A stretch of DNA of 64,000 nt from Shewanella sp. Choline-02u-19 (lineage in GTDB: Bacteria > Pseudomonadota > Gammaproteobacteria > Enterobacterales > Shewanellaceae): the NCBI RefSeq assembly GCF_002836205.1, contig NZ_PJBE01000013.1, positions 496,001 to 560,000 on the forward strand, read 5' to 3'. Made by a program: the position numbers and the translations under genes. This document shows positions 36,317 to 45,928 of the stretch, one piece after another; within the stretch, counting starts at the first letter, position 1, and each line of letters opens with the position of its first letter. The notes below the pieces were generated by a model. It worked only from the letters and a program-made list of their open reading frames with translations. It was not told where the DNA came from and made no database searches.

Positions 36317-38026
36317 GTGAGTACAGAAATGGTCGTAGGAACAGGTTCAAATGTCGCAACCAGTGGACAATCAGGTGGCGTTCAAGAGGAACATAAATCT
36401 GGTGTGATGGGCTCTATTGGTAATATCGATATGTTACGCCAAGTGACCATGATCTTGGCATTAGCGATCTGTTTGGCATTGGCTGTTTTTGTGATGATTT
36501 GGGCGCAAGAGCCTGAATATCGTCCTTTGGGGCAAATGAATACCCAGGAGATGGTACAAGTACTCGATGAACTTGATAAGAATAAAATCCCATACCAGAT
36601 CCAAGGTGATGTGGTTAAGATCCCAGAAGACAAATATCAAGATGTGAAGATGATGCTAAGCCGCGCAGGTTTAGATCAAGCCGCTACAAATGACGACTAT
36701 TTAAGTAAAGACAGTGGGTTTGGCGTGAGCCAGCGAATGGAACAAGCCCGCCTTAAACATAGCCAAGAACAAAACCTTGCAAGAACCATCGAAGAGTTAA
36801 AAAGTGTTAGCCGCGCTAAAGTTATCTTAGCCTTACCAAAAGAAAACGTATTTGCTCGCAATCGCTCAAAGCCGAGTGCGACAGTGGTAGTGAGTACCCG
36901 ACGTGGCGGCCTTGGCCAAGAAGAGGTCGACTCTATTGTCGATATTGTGGCGTCAGCGGTACACAACTTAGAACCGAATAAAGTCACTGTGACAGACGCA
37001 AACGGTCGCTTGCTTAATTCCGGCAGTCAAGATGGCGTATCGGCTATTGCGCGCCGCGAACTCGAAATTGTTCAGCAAAAAGAGTCTGAGTATCGTAACA
37101 AGGTTGAGTCTATTTTGATGCCAATCTTGGGGCCTGAGAACTTTACTTCTCAAGTGGACGTTAGCATGGACTTTACCGCCGTAGAACAAACCGCTAAGCG
37201 CTACAACCCCGATTTACCCGCACTGCGCAGTGAAATGGTGGTGGAAAATAATTCAAATGGTAACACCAGTGGCGGTATTCCAGGGGCGCTGTCTAACCAA
37301 CCGCCAATGAACGCGGATATCCCACAAGAAGTTGCTAGCGAATCGACCTCGGTTAGATCTGGTAGCAACCATAAAGAAGCCACCAGAAACTATGAACTCA
37401 ATGAAACGATTAGCCATACCCGCCAACAAGTAGGCACGTTAAGACGTGTGAGTGTGTCGGTTGCCGTTGATTTTAAAAACGCCCCAGTTGCCGAAGACGG
37501 CAGTGTGACCAGAGTGCCACGCACCGAGCAAGAATTGGCTAACATTCGTCGCTTGCTTGAAGGTGCTGTAGGGTTTAATACTCAACGTGGCGACATGATT
37601 GAAGTGGTTACCGTACCGTTTATGGACCAACTCATTGAAGATGCTCCAGCAGTTGAAGTTTGGGAACAACCTTGGTTCTGGCGTGGAGTGAAGTTGGGCT
37701 TGGGTACTTTAGTTGCGCTGGTTATTGTGGTGTTTGTTATCAGCCCGATGCTTAAACGTATTGTTTACCCTGATAGCGCCAAAATGCTTGACGAGCCAAA
37801 GGTGGGTGATGAGCTTGCTGAGATTGAAGATCAGTATGCCGCAGACACATTAGGCATGCTCGAGCGACCCGAAGCTGAATACAGTTATGCCGATGATGGG
37901 TCGATTTTAATCCCCGATCTGCATAAAGATGATGACATGATTAAAGCCATCCGCGCCATTGTCGCGAATGAACCTGAACTATCGACTCAAGTCGTGAAAA
38001 ATTGGTTATTAGAAGATGACAAATAA
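36317..38026 (+). CDS. fliF: Flagellar MS-ring protein FliF
   Basis: FliF forms the inner-membrane MS ring. Two membrane segments flank a large periplasmic part: one near residues 38-60 and one near 455-480. The periplasmic YscJ/FliF domain includes GVSQRMEQARLKHSQEQNLARTIEEL. The C-terminal tail after the second helix is the FliG-binding region. Start GTG 36317. Its end overlaps fliG by 11 bases. Confidence 0.95.
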   Translation: MSTEMVVGTGSNVATSGQSGGVQEEHKSGVMGSIGNIDMLRQVTMILALAICLALAVFVMIWAQEPEYRPLGQMNTQEMVQVLDELDKNKIPYQIQGDVVKIPEDKYQDVKMMLSRAGLDQAATNDDYLSKDSGFGVSQRMEQARLKHSQEQNLARTIEELKSVSRAKVILALPKENVFARNRSKPSATVVVSTRRGGLGQEEVDSIVDIVASAVHNLEPNKVTVTDANGRLLNSGSQDGVSAIARRELEIVQQKESEYRNKVESILMPILGPENFTSQVDVSMDFTAVEQTAKRYNPDLPALRSEMVVENNSNGNTSGGIPGALSNQPPMNADIPQEVASESTSVRSGSNHKEATRNYELNETISHTRQQVGTLRRVSVSVAVDFKNAPVAEDGSVTRVPRTEQELANIRRLLEGAVGFNTQRGDMIEVVTVPFMDQLIEDAPAVEVWEQPWFWRGVKLGLGTLVALVIVVFVISPMLKRIVYPDSAKMLDEPKVGDELAEIEDQYAADTLGMLERPEAEYSYADDGSILIPDLHKDDDMIKAIRAIVANEPELSTQVVKNWLLEDDK

Positions 38027-39071
38027 TATTGGTGTAGAGGGCAAAACCGTTGCGCCTGCTGCAGGTTTTAAAGCTCAAGATTTAACGGGTGTTGAAAAAA
38101 CGGCCATATTGCTCCTGAGCCTAAGTGAAAGTGATGCAGCTTCTATTTTGAAACACCTTGAGCCTAAGCAGGTACAAAAGGTGGGTATGGCAATGGCAGC
38201 CATGCAAGATTTTGGACAAGAGAAAGTCATTGGCGTGCATAAGCTATTCTTGGATGACATCCAAAAGTACTCTTCTATCGGTTTTAACAGTGAAGAGTTT
38301 GTGCGTAAGGCGCTTACTGCTGCGCTTGGCGAAGATAAAGCCGGCAATCTTATCGAACAGATTATTATGGGCAGTGGGGCTAAAGGTCTCGATTCACTTA
38401 AGTGGATGGACGCGCGTCAAGTCGCGACCATTATCCAAAATGAGCACCCACAAATTCAAACGATTGTGTTGTCTTATCTTGAGCCCGACCAAGCGGCAGA
38501 AATTTTTGCCCAGTTCCCAGAAAATACTCGTTTAGACTTAATGATGCGTATTGCCAACCTCGAAGAGGTGCAACCTGCCGCGCTGCAAGAGCTTAACGAT
38601 ATTATGGAGAAACAGTTTGCTGGCCAAGGTGGCGCACAAGCCGCCAAGATGGGTGGCCTGAAAGCGGCTGCTAACATTATGAACTACCTCGATACTGGCG
38701 TTGAAAGTCACTTGATGGAAACCATGCGCGAGTCTGATGAAGAGATGGCACAGCAGATCCAAGACTTAATGTTTGTCTTTGAAAACCTAAGCGATGTGGA
38801 CGATATGGGCATTCAGGTATTGCTTAGAGAAGTGCAGCAAGATGTGTTGATGAAGGCGCTAAAAGGCACAGATGATCAACTCAAAGAGAAGTTACTGAGT
38901 AACATGTCTAAACGTGCCGCTGAACTGCTGCGTGATGATTTAGAGGCGATGGGTCCAATTCGAATTAGTGAAGTGGAAGTTGCTCAAAAAGAGATTTTAT
39001 CAATTGCACGACGTCTGAGTGAAAGTGGTGAGTTGATGCTCGGTGGCGGCAGTGGTGAAGAGTTCTTATAA
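38016..39071 (+). CDS. fliG: Flagellar motor switch protein FliG
   Basis: FliG is the rotor protein contacting the stator. N-terminal (LTGVEKTAILLLSL), middle (EHPQIQTIVLSYLEP, with the EHPQ motif) and C-terminal torque domains (DDMGIQVLLREVQQDVLMKALKG) are all present. The 351 residues are somewhat longer than the usual 330-340 because of N- and C-terminal extensions. The stop codon overlaps the fliH start. Confidence 0.96.
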   Translation: MTNNIGVEGKTVAPAAGFKAQDLTGVEKTAILLLSLSESDAASILKHLEPKQVQKVGMAMAAMQDFGQEKVIGVHKLFLDDIQKYSSIGFNSEEFVRKALTAALGEDKAGNLIEQIIMGSGAKGLDSLKWMDARQVATIIQNEHPQIQTIVLSYLEPDQAAEIFAQFPENTRLDLMMRIANLEEVQPAALQELNDIMEKQFAGQGGAQAAKMGGLKAAANIMNYLDTGVESHLMETMRESDEEMAQQIQDLMFVFENLSDVDDMGIQVLLREVQQDVLMKALKGTDDQLKEKLLSNMSKRAAELLRDDLEAMGPIRISEVEVAQKEILSIARRLSESGELMLGGGSGEEFL

Positions 39072-40012
39072 TGGCTGATCCTAAAGAGCCCAAAGGGGTA
39101 ACCGTCAATACCACTGATGAGTTTGGTCATTGGGACCTTCCCGATATTACAGAAGAGATTGATAGCTCATCGCTGAATATGTTTGGTCGACATGGCTTGC
39201 ATGTTGACGTAGACAATGAGACCGAAATTGAAGCGATTTTACCGCCAACGCTGACCGAAATTGAAGATATCCGTGCTCACGCCGAGCAAGAAGGCTTTGT
39301 ACAGGGTCAAGAAAATGGCCATGCCGAAGGGCTTGAAAAGGGCCGCTTAGAGGGACTGGAGCAAGGCCATACTGAAGGTTTTGAGCAGGGACAAGAGCAA
39401 GGTTATGAAGCGGGTCTGCAGGCATCTGCTGAGATACTACAAAGATTCGAAGCATTACTCACCCAATTTGAACAGCCGCTGAGTATATTAGATACTGAAA
39501 TTGAAAAAGAGCTGTTGTCGACATCAATGAGCTTGGCTAAAGCGGTGATTGGTCATGAGCTTAAAACGCATCCTGAGCATATTTTGAGCGCGCTGCGTCA
39601 AGGCGTTGACTCACTGCCGATCAAAGAGCAGAAAGTGAATATTCGATTGTCACCAGACGATGAATCTTTAGTCACCGATTTATACACTGCTGCGCAATTG
39701 GAACGCAACCGATGGGACATTGAAGCCGACCCCAGTTTATCGGCAGGTGATTGCATCATCCATAGTCTCCGTAGCCATATTGATATGACCGTGGATACGC
39801 GTATTCAGCATGTATTTTTTGAACTAGAGAAAAGCCAACAAGATCTGTTGCAGCGCAAAGAGCAACAAGAAGAGGCGTTACTTAACCAGCGTCTGAGCAG
39901 TCAAACCGCAGCGGCTGCAGAAGTCGCCACTGCGACGGTACAGCCCTCACAAGATCAGCCTCCAGTAACCGAAGGTGAACATGCCAACACGCCAACACCG
40001 ACTGCGCAGTAA
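39071..40012 (+). CDS. fliH: Flagellar export regulator FliH
   Basis: FliH is the stator-like regulator of the FliI ATPase in the export apparatus. Residues about 75-125 contain the GxxxG-type repeat region typical of FliH (GHAEGLEKGRLEGLEQG and on). A FliH/HrpE-type C-terminal domain follows, ending in a Gln/Ala/Thr-rich tail. At 313 residues it is long, mainly because of that tail. The 3' end overlaps fliI by about 32 bases. Confidence 0.93.
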   Translation: MADPKEPKGVTVNTTDEFGHWDLPDITEEIDSSSLNMFGRHGLHVDVDNETEIEAILPPTLTEIEDIRAHAEQEGFVQGQENGHAEGLEKGRLEGLEQGHTEGFEQGQEQGYEAGLQASAEILQRFEALLTQFEQPLSILDTEIEKELLSTSMSLAKAVIGHELKTHPEHILSALRQGVDSLPIKEQKVNIRLSPDDESLVTDLYTAAQLERNRWDIEADPSLSAGDCIIHSLRSHIDMTVDTRIQHVFFELEKSQQDLLQRKEQQEEALLNQRLSSQTAAAAEVATATVQPSQDQPPVTEGEHANTPTPTAQ

Positions 40013-41321
40013 ACTGGCGCAGCACCACAAAAAAATTAACCCTTTTGTAGCAGAAGCCAGCGGGCAACTCGTGCGAGTGGTGGGTTTGACGCTCGAAGCA
40101 ACGGGTTGTCGGGCTTCGGTTGGCAGTCTTTGCTCCATCGAAACCATGACGGGTGATTTAGTCGCTGAAGTGATTGGTTTTGACGATGATTTACTTTACC
40201 TGATGCCAATCGAAGAACTCAACGGTGTGTTGCCTGGCGCTAAAGTGACGCCATTGGGTCAGCAGTCTGGCCTGAGTGTGGGTTTGGCATTGTTAGGGCG
40301 AGTGCTCGATGGCAGTGGCGTACCAATAGATGGTTTAGGCAATCTACAAACCGATCAAAAAGCCCCTACACATACAACCGCAATCAATCCACTAGCAAGG
40401 CGAGCGATAAGTGAGCCACTCGATGTTGGTGTTCGCGCGATCAACTCGATGTTGACCGTCGGTAAAGGCCAACGAATGGGCTTGTTTGCCGGTTCTGGTG
40501 TGGGTAAAAGTGTGCTGTTAGGCATGATGACGCGAGGCACTAACGCTGACATTATTGTGGTGGGGTTAGTGGGCGAGCGTGGCCGAGAAGTCAAAGAGTT
40601 CATCGAAGAGATCTTGGGGCCAGAAGGACGTGCCCGCTCAGTCGTGGTGGCAGCGCCTGCTGATACTTCGCCCCTGATGCGACTTCGTGCTTGTGAAACA
40701 TCGACTCGAATTGCCGAGTATTTTCGTGATATGGGTTATAGCGTACTGTTACTGATGGATAGCCTAACCCGTTATGCTCAAGCGCAGCGAGAGATCGCGT
40801 TAGCGGTGGGTGAACCCCCTGCGACGAAAGGATATCCGCCTTCAGTATTTGCTAAACTCCCCAAACTTGTTGAACGCGCAGGAAACGGCGGCGGCAAGCA
40901 AGGCTCAATAACGGCGTTTTACACCGTGCTCACCGAGGGCGATGATCTGCAAGATCCAATCGCTGATGCATCGCGCGCCATTCTTGATGGCCATATTGTG
41001 TTGTCACGCTCGCTTGCGGATTCAGGGCATTACCCTGCTATTGATATTGAAGCGTCAATTAGCCGTGTTGCACCTATGGTGATTAGCACCGCGCATTTAG
41101 AAGCTATGCGCCGTGTTAAGCAGGTGTATTCGCTTTATCAACAGAATAAAGATCTGATTTCAATTGGTGCTTACACTCAGGGAAGCGATCCTCGTATCGA
41201 TAACGCTATCCGCTTGCAACCTGCGATGAATGCATTTTTGCGACAAACCATGAAAGATACCATTACCTTCGAAAGTAGTGAGTTAATGTTGAGTCAACTC
41301 GGTGCACAATGTCATGTCTAG
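39981..41321 (+). CDS. fliI: Flagellum-specific ATPase FliI
   Basis: FliI is the F1-beta-like ATPase of flagellar type III export. It contains Walker A GLFAGSGVGKS (about 160-170), VGERGREVKEF, Walker B LLLMDSLTRYAQAQREI and the PPATKGYPPSVFAKLP segment. The ATG at 39981 is chosen because GAAGG lies just upstream; GTG 39975 in the same frame is an alternative. It is translated from within the fliH 3' end, which suggests coupling. Confidence 0.95.
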   Translation: MPTRQHRLRSKLAQHHKKINPFVAEASGQLVRVVGLTLEATGCRASVGSLCSIETMTGDLVAEVIGFDDDLLYLMPIEELNGVLPGAKVTPLGQQSGLSVGLALLGRVLDGSGVPIDGLGNLQTDQKAPTHTTAINPLARRAISEPLDVGVRAINSMLTVGKGQRMGLFAGSGVGKSVLLGMMTRGTNADIIVVGLVGERGREVKEFIEEILGPEGRARSVVVAAPADTSPLMRLRACETSTRIAEYFRDMGYSVLLLMDSLTRYAQAQREIALAVGEPPATKGYPPSVFAKLPKLVERAGNGGGKQGSITAFYTVLTEGDDLQDPIADASRAILDGHIVLSRSLADSGHYPAIDIEASISRVAPMVISTAHLEAMRRVKQVYSLYQQNKDLISIGAYTQGSDPRIDNAIRLQPAMNAFLRQTMKDTITFESSELMLSQLGAQCHV

Positions 41322-41342
41322 CGCTGATGAGTAAATACTAAA

Positions 41343-41789
41343 ATGGCTAAAGTGGATCCACTTCTTACCGTACTTAAGCTCACTAAAGATGCGGAAGAGC
41401 AAGCATCGCTACAACTGCGTACCGCTCAGTTAGAGCTGCAGCGTAGGCAAACGCAATTAAAAGCGCTGCAGGACTATCGTTTAGATTACATGAAACAGAT
41501 GGAGCTGCAGCAAGGAAAACAAATTAGCGCGAGCTATTACCATCAGTTCCACCAGTTTGTGCGCCAAATTGATAACGCCATTGTGCAGCAAGTTAACACG
41601 GTGCAAGAAGCGCTCACTCAACAACAACACCGTCAAAGCTATTGGCAAGAGAAACAACAAAAACGTAAGGCGGTAGAGTTATTGCTGGCTAAAAAAGCCG
41701 ATGCAGCACAACTTGCAGAGCAACGTAGAGAACAAAAAATGGTAGACGAGTTTGCATCGCAACAGTTTTACCAAAAATCCCGTCGATAG
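41343..41789 (+). CDS. fliJ: Flagellar export chaperone FliJ
   Basis: FliJ is a short coiled-coil protein that sits in the FliI ring and escorts chaperones. The 148 residues are Gln/Lys/Glu-rich and helical throughout, with FliJ-type LDYMKQMELQQGKQISASYYHQFHQF. It is the last gene of the fliEFGHIJ unit; a sigma-54 site for fliK follows. Confidence 0.93.
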   Translation: MAKVDPLLTVLKLTKDAEEQASLQLRTAQLELQRRQTQLKALQDYRLDYMKQMELQQGKQISASYYHQFHQFVRQIDNAIVQQVNTVQEALTQQQHRQSYWQEKQQKRKAVELLLAKKADAAQLAEQRREQKMVDEFASQQFYQKSRR

Positions 41790-41810
41790 TTTTTCCTCTG
41801 TCACTTTTGT

Positions 41811-41825
41811 TGGCATTATAATTGC
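41811..41825 (+). promoter_or_regulatory. Sigma-54 promoter of fliK operon
   Basis: TGGCAT, 5 bases, TTGC, 115 bases upstream of fliK. Confidence 0.8.
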
Positions 41826-41940
41826 TAAGTATGGTAATGAAAGCCAAGTATCAAGCCGATATTTTGACGCCTAATATCAGACTCATAGCAGAATAAGATA
41901 GACACTTTGTGCTTGTTAAGGCAACGCTGACGGAGAAGTT

Positions 41941-43458
41941 ATGCAGCAGATGACCAATATATTACTCAGTAGCGCTGATGCCAGTGCTGCAAAAAAGGTG
42001 AGCCCTAACAGTCAGCCTGAACTTAATGCCGATGGCGACAATTTCTCAGCAGCCTTAGAAAAAGCCAGCCAAATGGATCCTGCGCCAAATGCAGAGCACA
42101 AAAATGAGCAAGGTAACACTGACACCCCATCAACAAATGCTACCACTCAAAACAGTACGGTAGCAGCGTCAAACGGTAAGGCAGAAGACGCTGAGGTGAG
42201 TGATGACGTTAGCCAAGTGCTAGCACAAATTAACCTTGCCAATAACTTCCCCAGCGATGCAGAAAGTCAATCGATGGTTGCCGCTGACGGCGAAACCTTG
42301 CCGTTAGTCGATGATATGCAAATAGCGCAAGAAAAGGGCGTTAAAGAGGGGGATTTATCTGCCGATACGAGCACTGACTTACCCGATGAAATGTCTGATG
42401 AAATATTGCAAGCGTTAAGCTTTCAAAGTGGTATTTCTGAAGTTGCACTTCGCAATATGCCAGCACAAGATCTCAACGATTTATTAGCACAGAGTCAAAT
42501 ACTGGGTGCTGATGGTGAGCTTTTATCGCAATACGCCATCACATCAGCGCCATTGACTGCAACATCAGCATCAACATCAACATCAACCGATGCCGCAAGA
42601 GCCCAAGCGGTCAACGACGATCCTAAACTCGCCAATGCCGTTCAAACGGGCAATGAACTGACAAGCCCAACGAGTAAAGCCGATAGTCGAGATATTTTAG
42701 GCAAAGAAGCGGCGATGCAAGCAGCTACAGAGCAGGGCGGAACGCAACGAGCTGAGATAGAAAAAGGGGTGAGCGCTAAATCTGCGCTGGGCGATGCTAA
42801 CAATATGACTGCCGCGACAGAGCAGTTAAAAGGCGCCGAGCTTTCCGTTAGGTTAACGCCCATTCAGATGGGGCTAGAGGCCAATCTCGCCAGTGGCAGT
42901 GCAACGTTATCGACTGAAGAGATTAAAACTGCTGCAGGCTTACAGGCACATAATTTACAAATACAGCAAAGTTTAACCCGTGCTGAGCCACAACAAATAC
43001 AACTTTCACTTAAACAGCATGCGGACCAAGCCACACAGATGCAGGAGATGATCCAGCGATTTTCGCCGGTAATGAAGCAGCAATTAATCACCATGGTGAG
43101 TCAAGGTGTTCAACACGCTGAAATTCGCTTAGATCCGGCGGAGCTTGGCAGCATGATTGTACGCATTCAGGTGCAAGGCGATACTACCCAAGTACAGTTT
43201 CAAGTCTCACAACATCAAACACGTGATTTAATTGAGCAAGCAATGCCAAGATTACGTGAAATGCTGGCTGAACAGGGTATGCAATTGACCGATGGTCAGG
43301 TGTCTCAAGATAACGGTGGCAATGAACAAGCTTTCCAAGGTGATAGAGACAGCCAAGGCCAAAGTCACTCTGAAATGGACGAAATTTCAGCAGAAGATCG
43401 AGTTGTTGGCACAAATCTAGCTTCTAGTGCCGCATCAGGTATAGATTATTATGCATAA
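41941..43458 (+). CDS. fliK: Flagellar hook-length control protein FliK
   Basis: FliK measures hook length and flips export specificity through FlhB. The first about 340 residues are low-complexity, rich in Ala, Ser, Thr and Gln, as expected of the ruler part. The C-terminal hook domain (about 380-465) contains the conserved IRLDPAELGSMIVRIQVQGD segment. The N-terminal region includes a run of ASTSTST. Start follows GACGGAG. Confidence 0.92.
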   Translation: MQQMTNILLSSADASAAKKVSPNSQPELNADGDNFSAALEKASQMDPAPNAEHKNEQGNTDTPSTNATTQNSTVAASNGKAEDAEVSDDVSQVLAQINLANNFPSDAESQSMVAADGETLPLVDDMQIAQEKGVKEGDLSADTSTDLPDEMSDEILQALSFQSGISEVALRNMPAQDLNDLLAQSQILGADGELLSQYAITSAPLTATSASTSTSTDAARAQAVNDDPKLANAVQTGNELTSPTSKADSRDILGKEAAMQAATEQGGTQRAEIEKGVSAKSALGDANNMTAATEQLKGAELSVRLTPIQMGLEANLASGSATLSTEEIKTAAGLQAHNLQIQQSLTRAEPQQIQLSLKQHADQATQMQEMIQRFSPVMKQQLITMVSQGVQHAEIRLDPAELGSMIVRIQVQGDTTQVQFQVSQHQTRDLIEQAMPRLREMLAEQGMQLTDGQVSQDNGGNEQAFQGDRDSQGQSHSEMDEISAEDRVVGTNLASSAASGIDYYA

Positions 43459-43553
43459 GCAGGTACCCTATAGCGCACATTATAATTTTGGTTTTATAGG
43501 TTGTCTTTGAACCTGTAAAGTAAGGGCATAAATGCTCGAGTTAGGGAAAGCAG

Positions 43554-44066
43554 ATGGCAGAAGAACAATCATTAGAGCTCGAGGTTAATGACGAGCCCAA
43601 AAGTAAGAAAAAGTTAATCTTGTTTGGCAGTATTGCTGTGGCACTTTTCATTGTTATAGCGGTGACGCTATGGATGTTATTGAGCGGTGATGCTGAACAG
43701 AGCTCGGAGGGTCAACCTACCGCAGCAGAAGAGACTGCAAATCAGGGGGAAGCCTTTTACGCTGCTATGCCACGACCGTTCTTATTTAACTTGCCAGGCA
43801 ACGGCCGCACGCGACTTGTTGAAATCAAAGTGCAGTTGATGGTGCGCGGTAAGGACGATGATGTATTGATTAAAAAGCACATTCCACTGATTGAAGACGC
43901 ACTACTGACCACATTTAGTGGTGCGGATGTGCAAAAACTCAGTACCCAAGCAGGCAAAGATGAGATGCGTTTGTTAGCCCTGCTGAATGTGCAAAACACC
44001 TTGCAGCCCATTGTTGGTCGTAAAGTGGTTGAAAAAGTATTATTTACCGGCTTTGTGATGCAGTAA
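43554..44066 (+). CDS. fliL: Flagellar basal body-associated protein FliL
   Basis: FliL is a single-pass inner-membrane protein that surrounds and supports the stator. A membrane helix is at about residues 21-43, followed by a periplasmic domain with the FliL pattern (KVQLMVRGKDDDVLIKKHIPLIEDALLTTFSG). The 170 residues are normal. It sits between fliK and fliM in the same transcript. Confidence 0.95.
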   Translation: MAEEQSLELEVNDEPKSKKKLILFGSIAVALFIVIAVTLWMLLSGDAEQSSEGQPTAAEETANQGEAFYAAMPRPFLFNLPGNGRTRLVEIKVQLMVRGKDDDVLIKKHIPLIEDALLTTFSGADVQKLSTQAGKDEMRLLALLNVQNTLQPIVGRKVVEKVLFTGFVMQ

Positions 44067-44119
44067 GTTTGCACGGCTTTTTGTAAACCAAACGTTTTTA
44101 TATAGGCAAAGGCAATATC

Positions 44120-45148
44120 GTGAGTGATTTATTAAGCCAAGACGAAATTGATGCGCTACTACACGGTGTAGATGACGTTGAAGAGGACATGATTCAGGAC
44201 GACGAGCTTGATGCACGTTCTTATGATTTCTCTTCGCAAGACCGTATTGTACGTGGCCGAATGCCAACGCTTGAGATTGTTAACGAGCGCTTTGCTCGCC
44301 ACTTGCGCATTAGCATGTTTAACATGATGCGCCGAGCGGCGGAAGTGTCGATCAATGGTGTGCAAATGCTCAAGTTTGGTGAGTACGTTCATACCCTGTT
44401 TGTACCGACCAGTTTAAACATGGTGCGCTTTAGTCCATTAAAAGGCACGGCGTTGATCACCATGGAAGCGAGATTGGTGTTTATCTTGGTCGATAACTTT
44501 TTTGGAGGTGATGGACGATTCCACGCCAAAATTGAAGGTCGAGAATTTACCCCAACTGAGCGCCGTATTGTTCAATTGCTGCTAAAAATCATTTTTGAAG
44601 ATTATAAAGAAGCGTGGGCGCCAGTAATGGATGTTGAGTTTGATTATCTCGACTCTGAAGTTAACCCAGCTATGGCGAACATCGTCAGCCCGACGGAGGT
44701 CGTGGTGGTGAGTTCATTCCATATCGAAGTGGATGGCGGCGGCGGAGATTTTCATATCACCATGCCGTATTCCATGATTGAGCCTATCCGCGAGTTACTC
44801 GATGCGGGCGTGCAAAGTGATACTCAAGATACGGACATGCGTTGGTCTCAGGCGCTACGAGATGAGATCATGGACGTAGATGTGGGTATTGATGCCACCG
44901 TGGTGGAACATCAACTGACCCTGCGTGAAGTGCTTGAGTTCAAAGCGGGCGATGTTATTCCCGTTGAACTGCCTGAATATATTGTTTTAAAAGTTGAAGA
45001 TCTTCCCACTTATCGTTGTAAGATGGGGAAAACAAAAGAGAATCTTGCATTAAAGATTTGCGAAAAAATTCCTAGACCGGAAACGGCTAAGACAGAGTTG
45101 CAGTTGGTTACGCATAAAGGTAAGCCACGCGAACGTTCTGAGATATAA
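44120..45148 (+). CDS. fliM: Flagellar motor switch protein FliM
   Basis: FliM is the C-ring protein that binds phosphorylated CheY. The N-terminal CheY-binding peptide is LLSQDEIDALLHGV (residues 4-17). The central CheC-like domain and the C-terminal SpoA domain (FKAGDVIPVELPEYIVLKVEDLPTYRCKMG) are intact. The start is GTG 44120. The 342 residues are normal. Confidence 0.96.
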   Translation: MSDLLSQDEIDALLHGVDDVEEDMIQDDELDARSYDFSSQDRIVRGRMPTLEIVNERFARHLRISMFNMMRRAAEVSINGVQMLKFGEYVHTLFVPTSLNMVRFSPLKGTALITMEARLVFILVDNFFGGDGRFHAKIEGREFTPTERRIVQLLLKIIFEDYKEAWAPVMDVEFDYLDSEVNPAMANIVSPTEVVVVSSFHIEVDGGGGDFHITMPYSMIEPIRELLDAGVQSDTQDTDMRWSQALRDEIMDVDVGIDATVVEHQLTLREVLEFKAGDVIPVELPEYIVLKVEDLPTYRCKMGKTKENLALKICEKIPRPETAKTELQLVTHKGKPRERSEI

Positions 45149-45160
45149 GGTGATACGTCG

Positions 45161-45541
45161 ATGAGTACAGATACAGGTGATGATTGGGCTGCAGCAATGG
45201 CTGAGCAAGCAATTGAAGAAGCACAAGCAGTTGAACTTGATGAGTTTAGTAGCGATGCTGCTCATTTCAGTCAAGAGGAAGCGTCAAAACTCGATGCGAT
45301 AATGGACATTCCGGTGACTATTTCGATGGAAGTAGGCCGCAGTTTTATCAATATTCGTAATTTGCTGCAGTTAAACCAAGGCTCGGTGGTTGAATTAGAC
45401 CGTATCGCTGGCGAGCCATTGGATGTCATGGTCAATGGTACGTTAATCGCCCACGGTGAGGTGGTTGTGGTCAATGACAAGTTTGGTATTCGTTTAACCG
45501 ACGTTATTAGCCAAACTGAGCGCATTAAAAAGCTTAAATAG
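45161..45541 (+). CDS. fliN: Flagellar motor switch protein FliN
   Basis: FliN forms the base of the C ring with FliM and docks FliH. After an acidic N-terminal stretch, the SpoA domain (about 50-120) has DIPVTISMEVGRSFINIRNLLQLNQGSVVELDRIAGEPLDVMVNG, the family core. The 126 residues are typical. fliO starts 12 bases later. Confidence 0.97.
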   Translation: MSTDTGDDWAAAMAEQAIEEAQAVELDEFSSDAAHFSQEEASKLDAIMDIPVTISMEVGRSFINIRNLLQLNQGSVVELDRIAGEPLDVMVNGTLIAHGEVVVVNDKFGIRLTDVISQTERIKKLK

Positions 45542-45553
45542 AAAGGATGAGTA

Positions 45554-45928
45554 ATGAGTTTTCAGATGGTATTAGCAAGTCTTGCTAGCGTTGCCGCTAC
45601 AGCAGAGAAATCGGCAGCGCCCTCAAGTGTTGCTACGCTTGCCAGTATGGTGGGAGGCCTAATTGTTGTTTTATTGCTGATTTTTGCCTTAGCTTATATG
45701 GTGAAGCGACTGAATCTAGTGCCTAGTAACCAAGGGGTGCTAAAAACCATCGCCGTTACGCCGCTGGGCCAAAAAGAAAAACTAGTGTTAGTTGAAGTCG
45801 ATGGCCAGCAATATCTGCTCGGCGTCACACCTCATCAAGTCAATTTGGTCGATAAACTCACCACGCCAGTTGAGCAGCCTAAAGTCTCCTTTGCGGATCG
45901 ATTACGTCAAGTGAAGTCGTCACAATGA
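45554..45928 (+). CDS. fliO: Flagellar export protein FliO
   Basis: FliO is a membrane factor assisting assembly of the FliP ring. One membrane helix (about residues 29-52) is followed by a cytoplasmic domain with LVPSNQGVLKTIAVTPLGQKEKLVLVEVDGQQYLLGV. The 124 residues match the family. Its stop overlaps the fliP start (ATGA). Confidence 0.93.
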   Translation: MSFQMVLASLASVAATAEKSAAPSSVATLASMVGGLIVVLLLIFALAYMVKRLNLVPSNQGVLKTIAVTPLGQKEKLVLVEVDGQQYLLGVTPHQVNLVDKLTTPVEQPKVSFADRLRQVKSSQ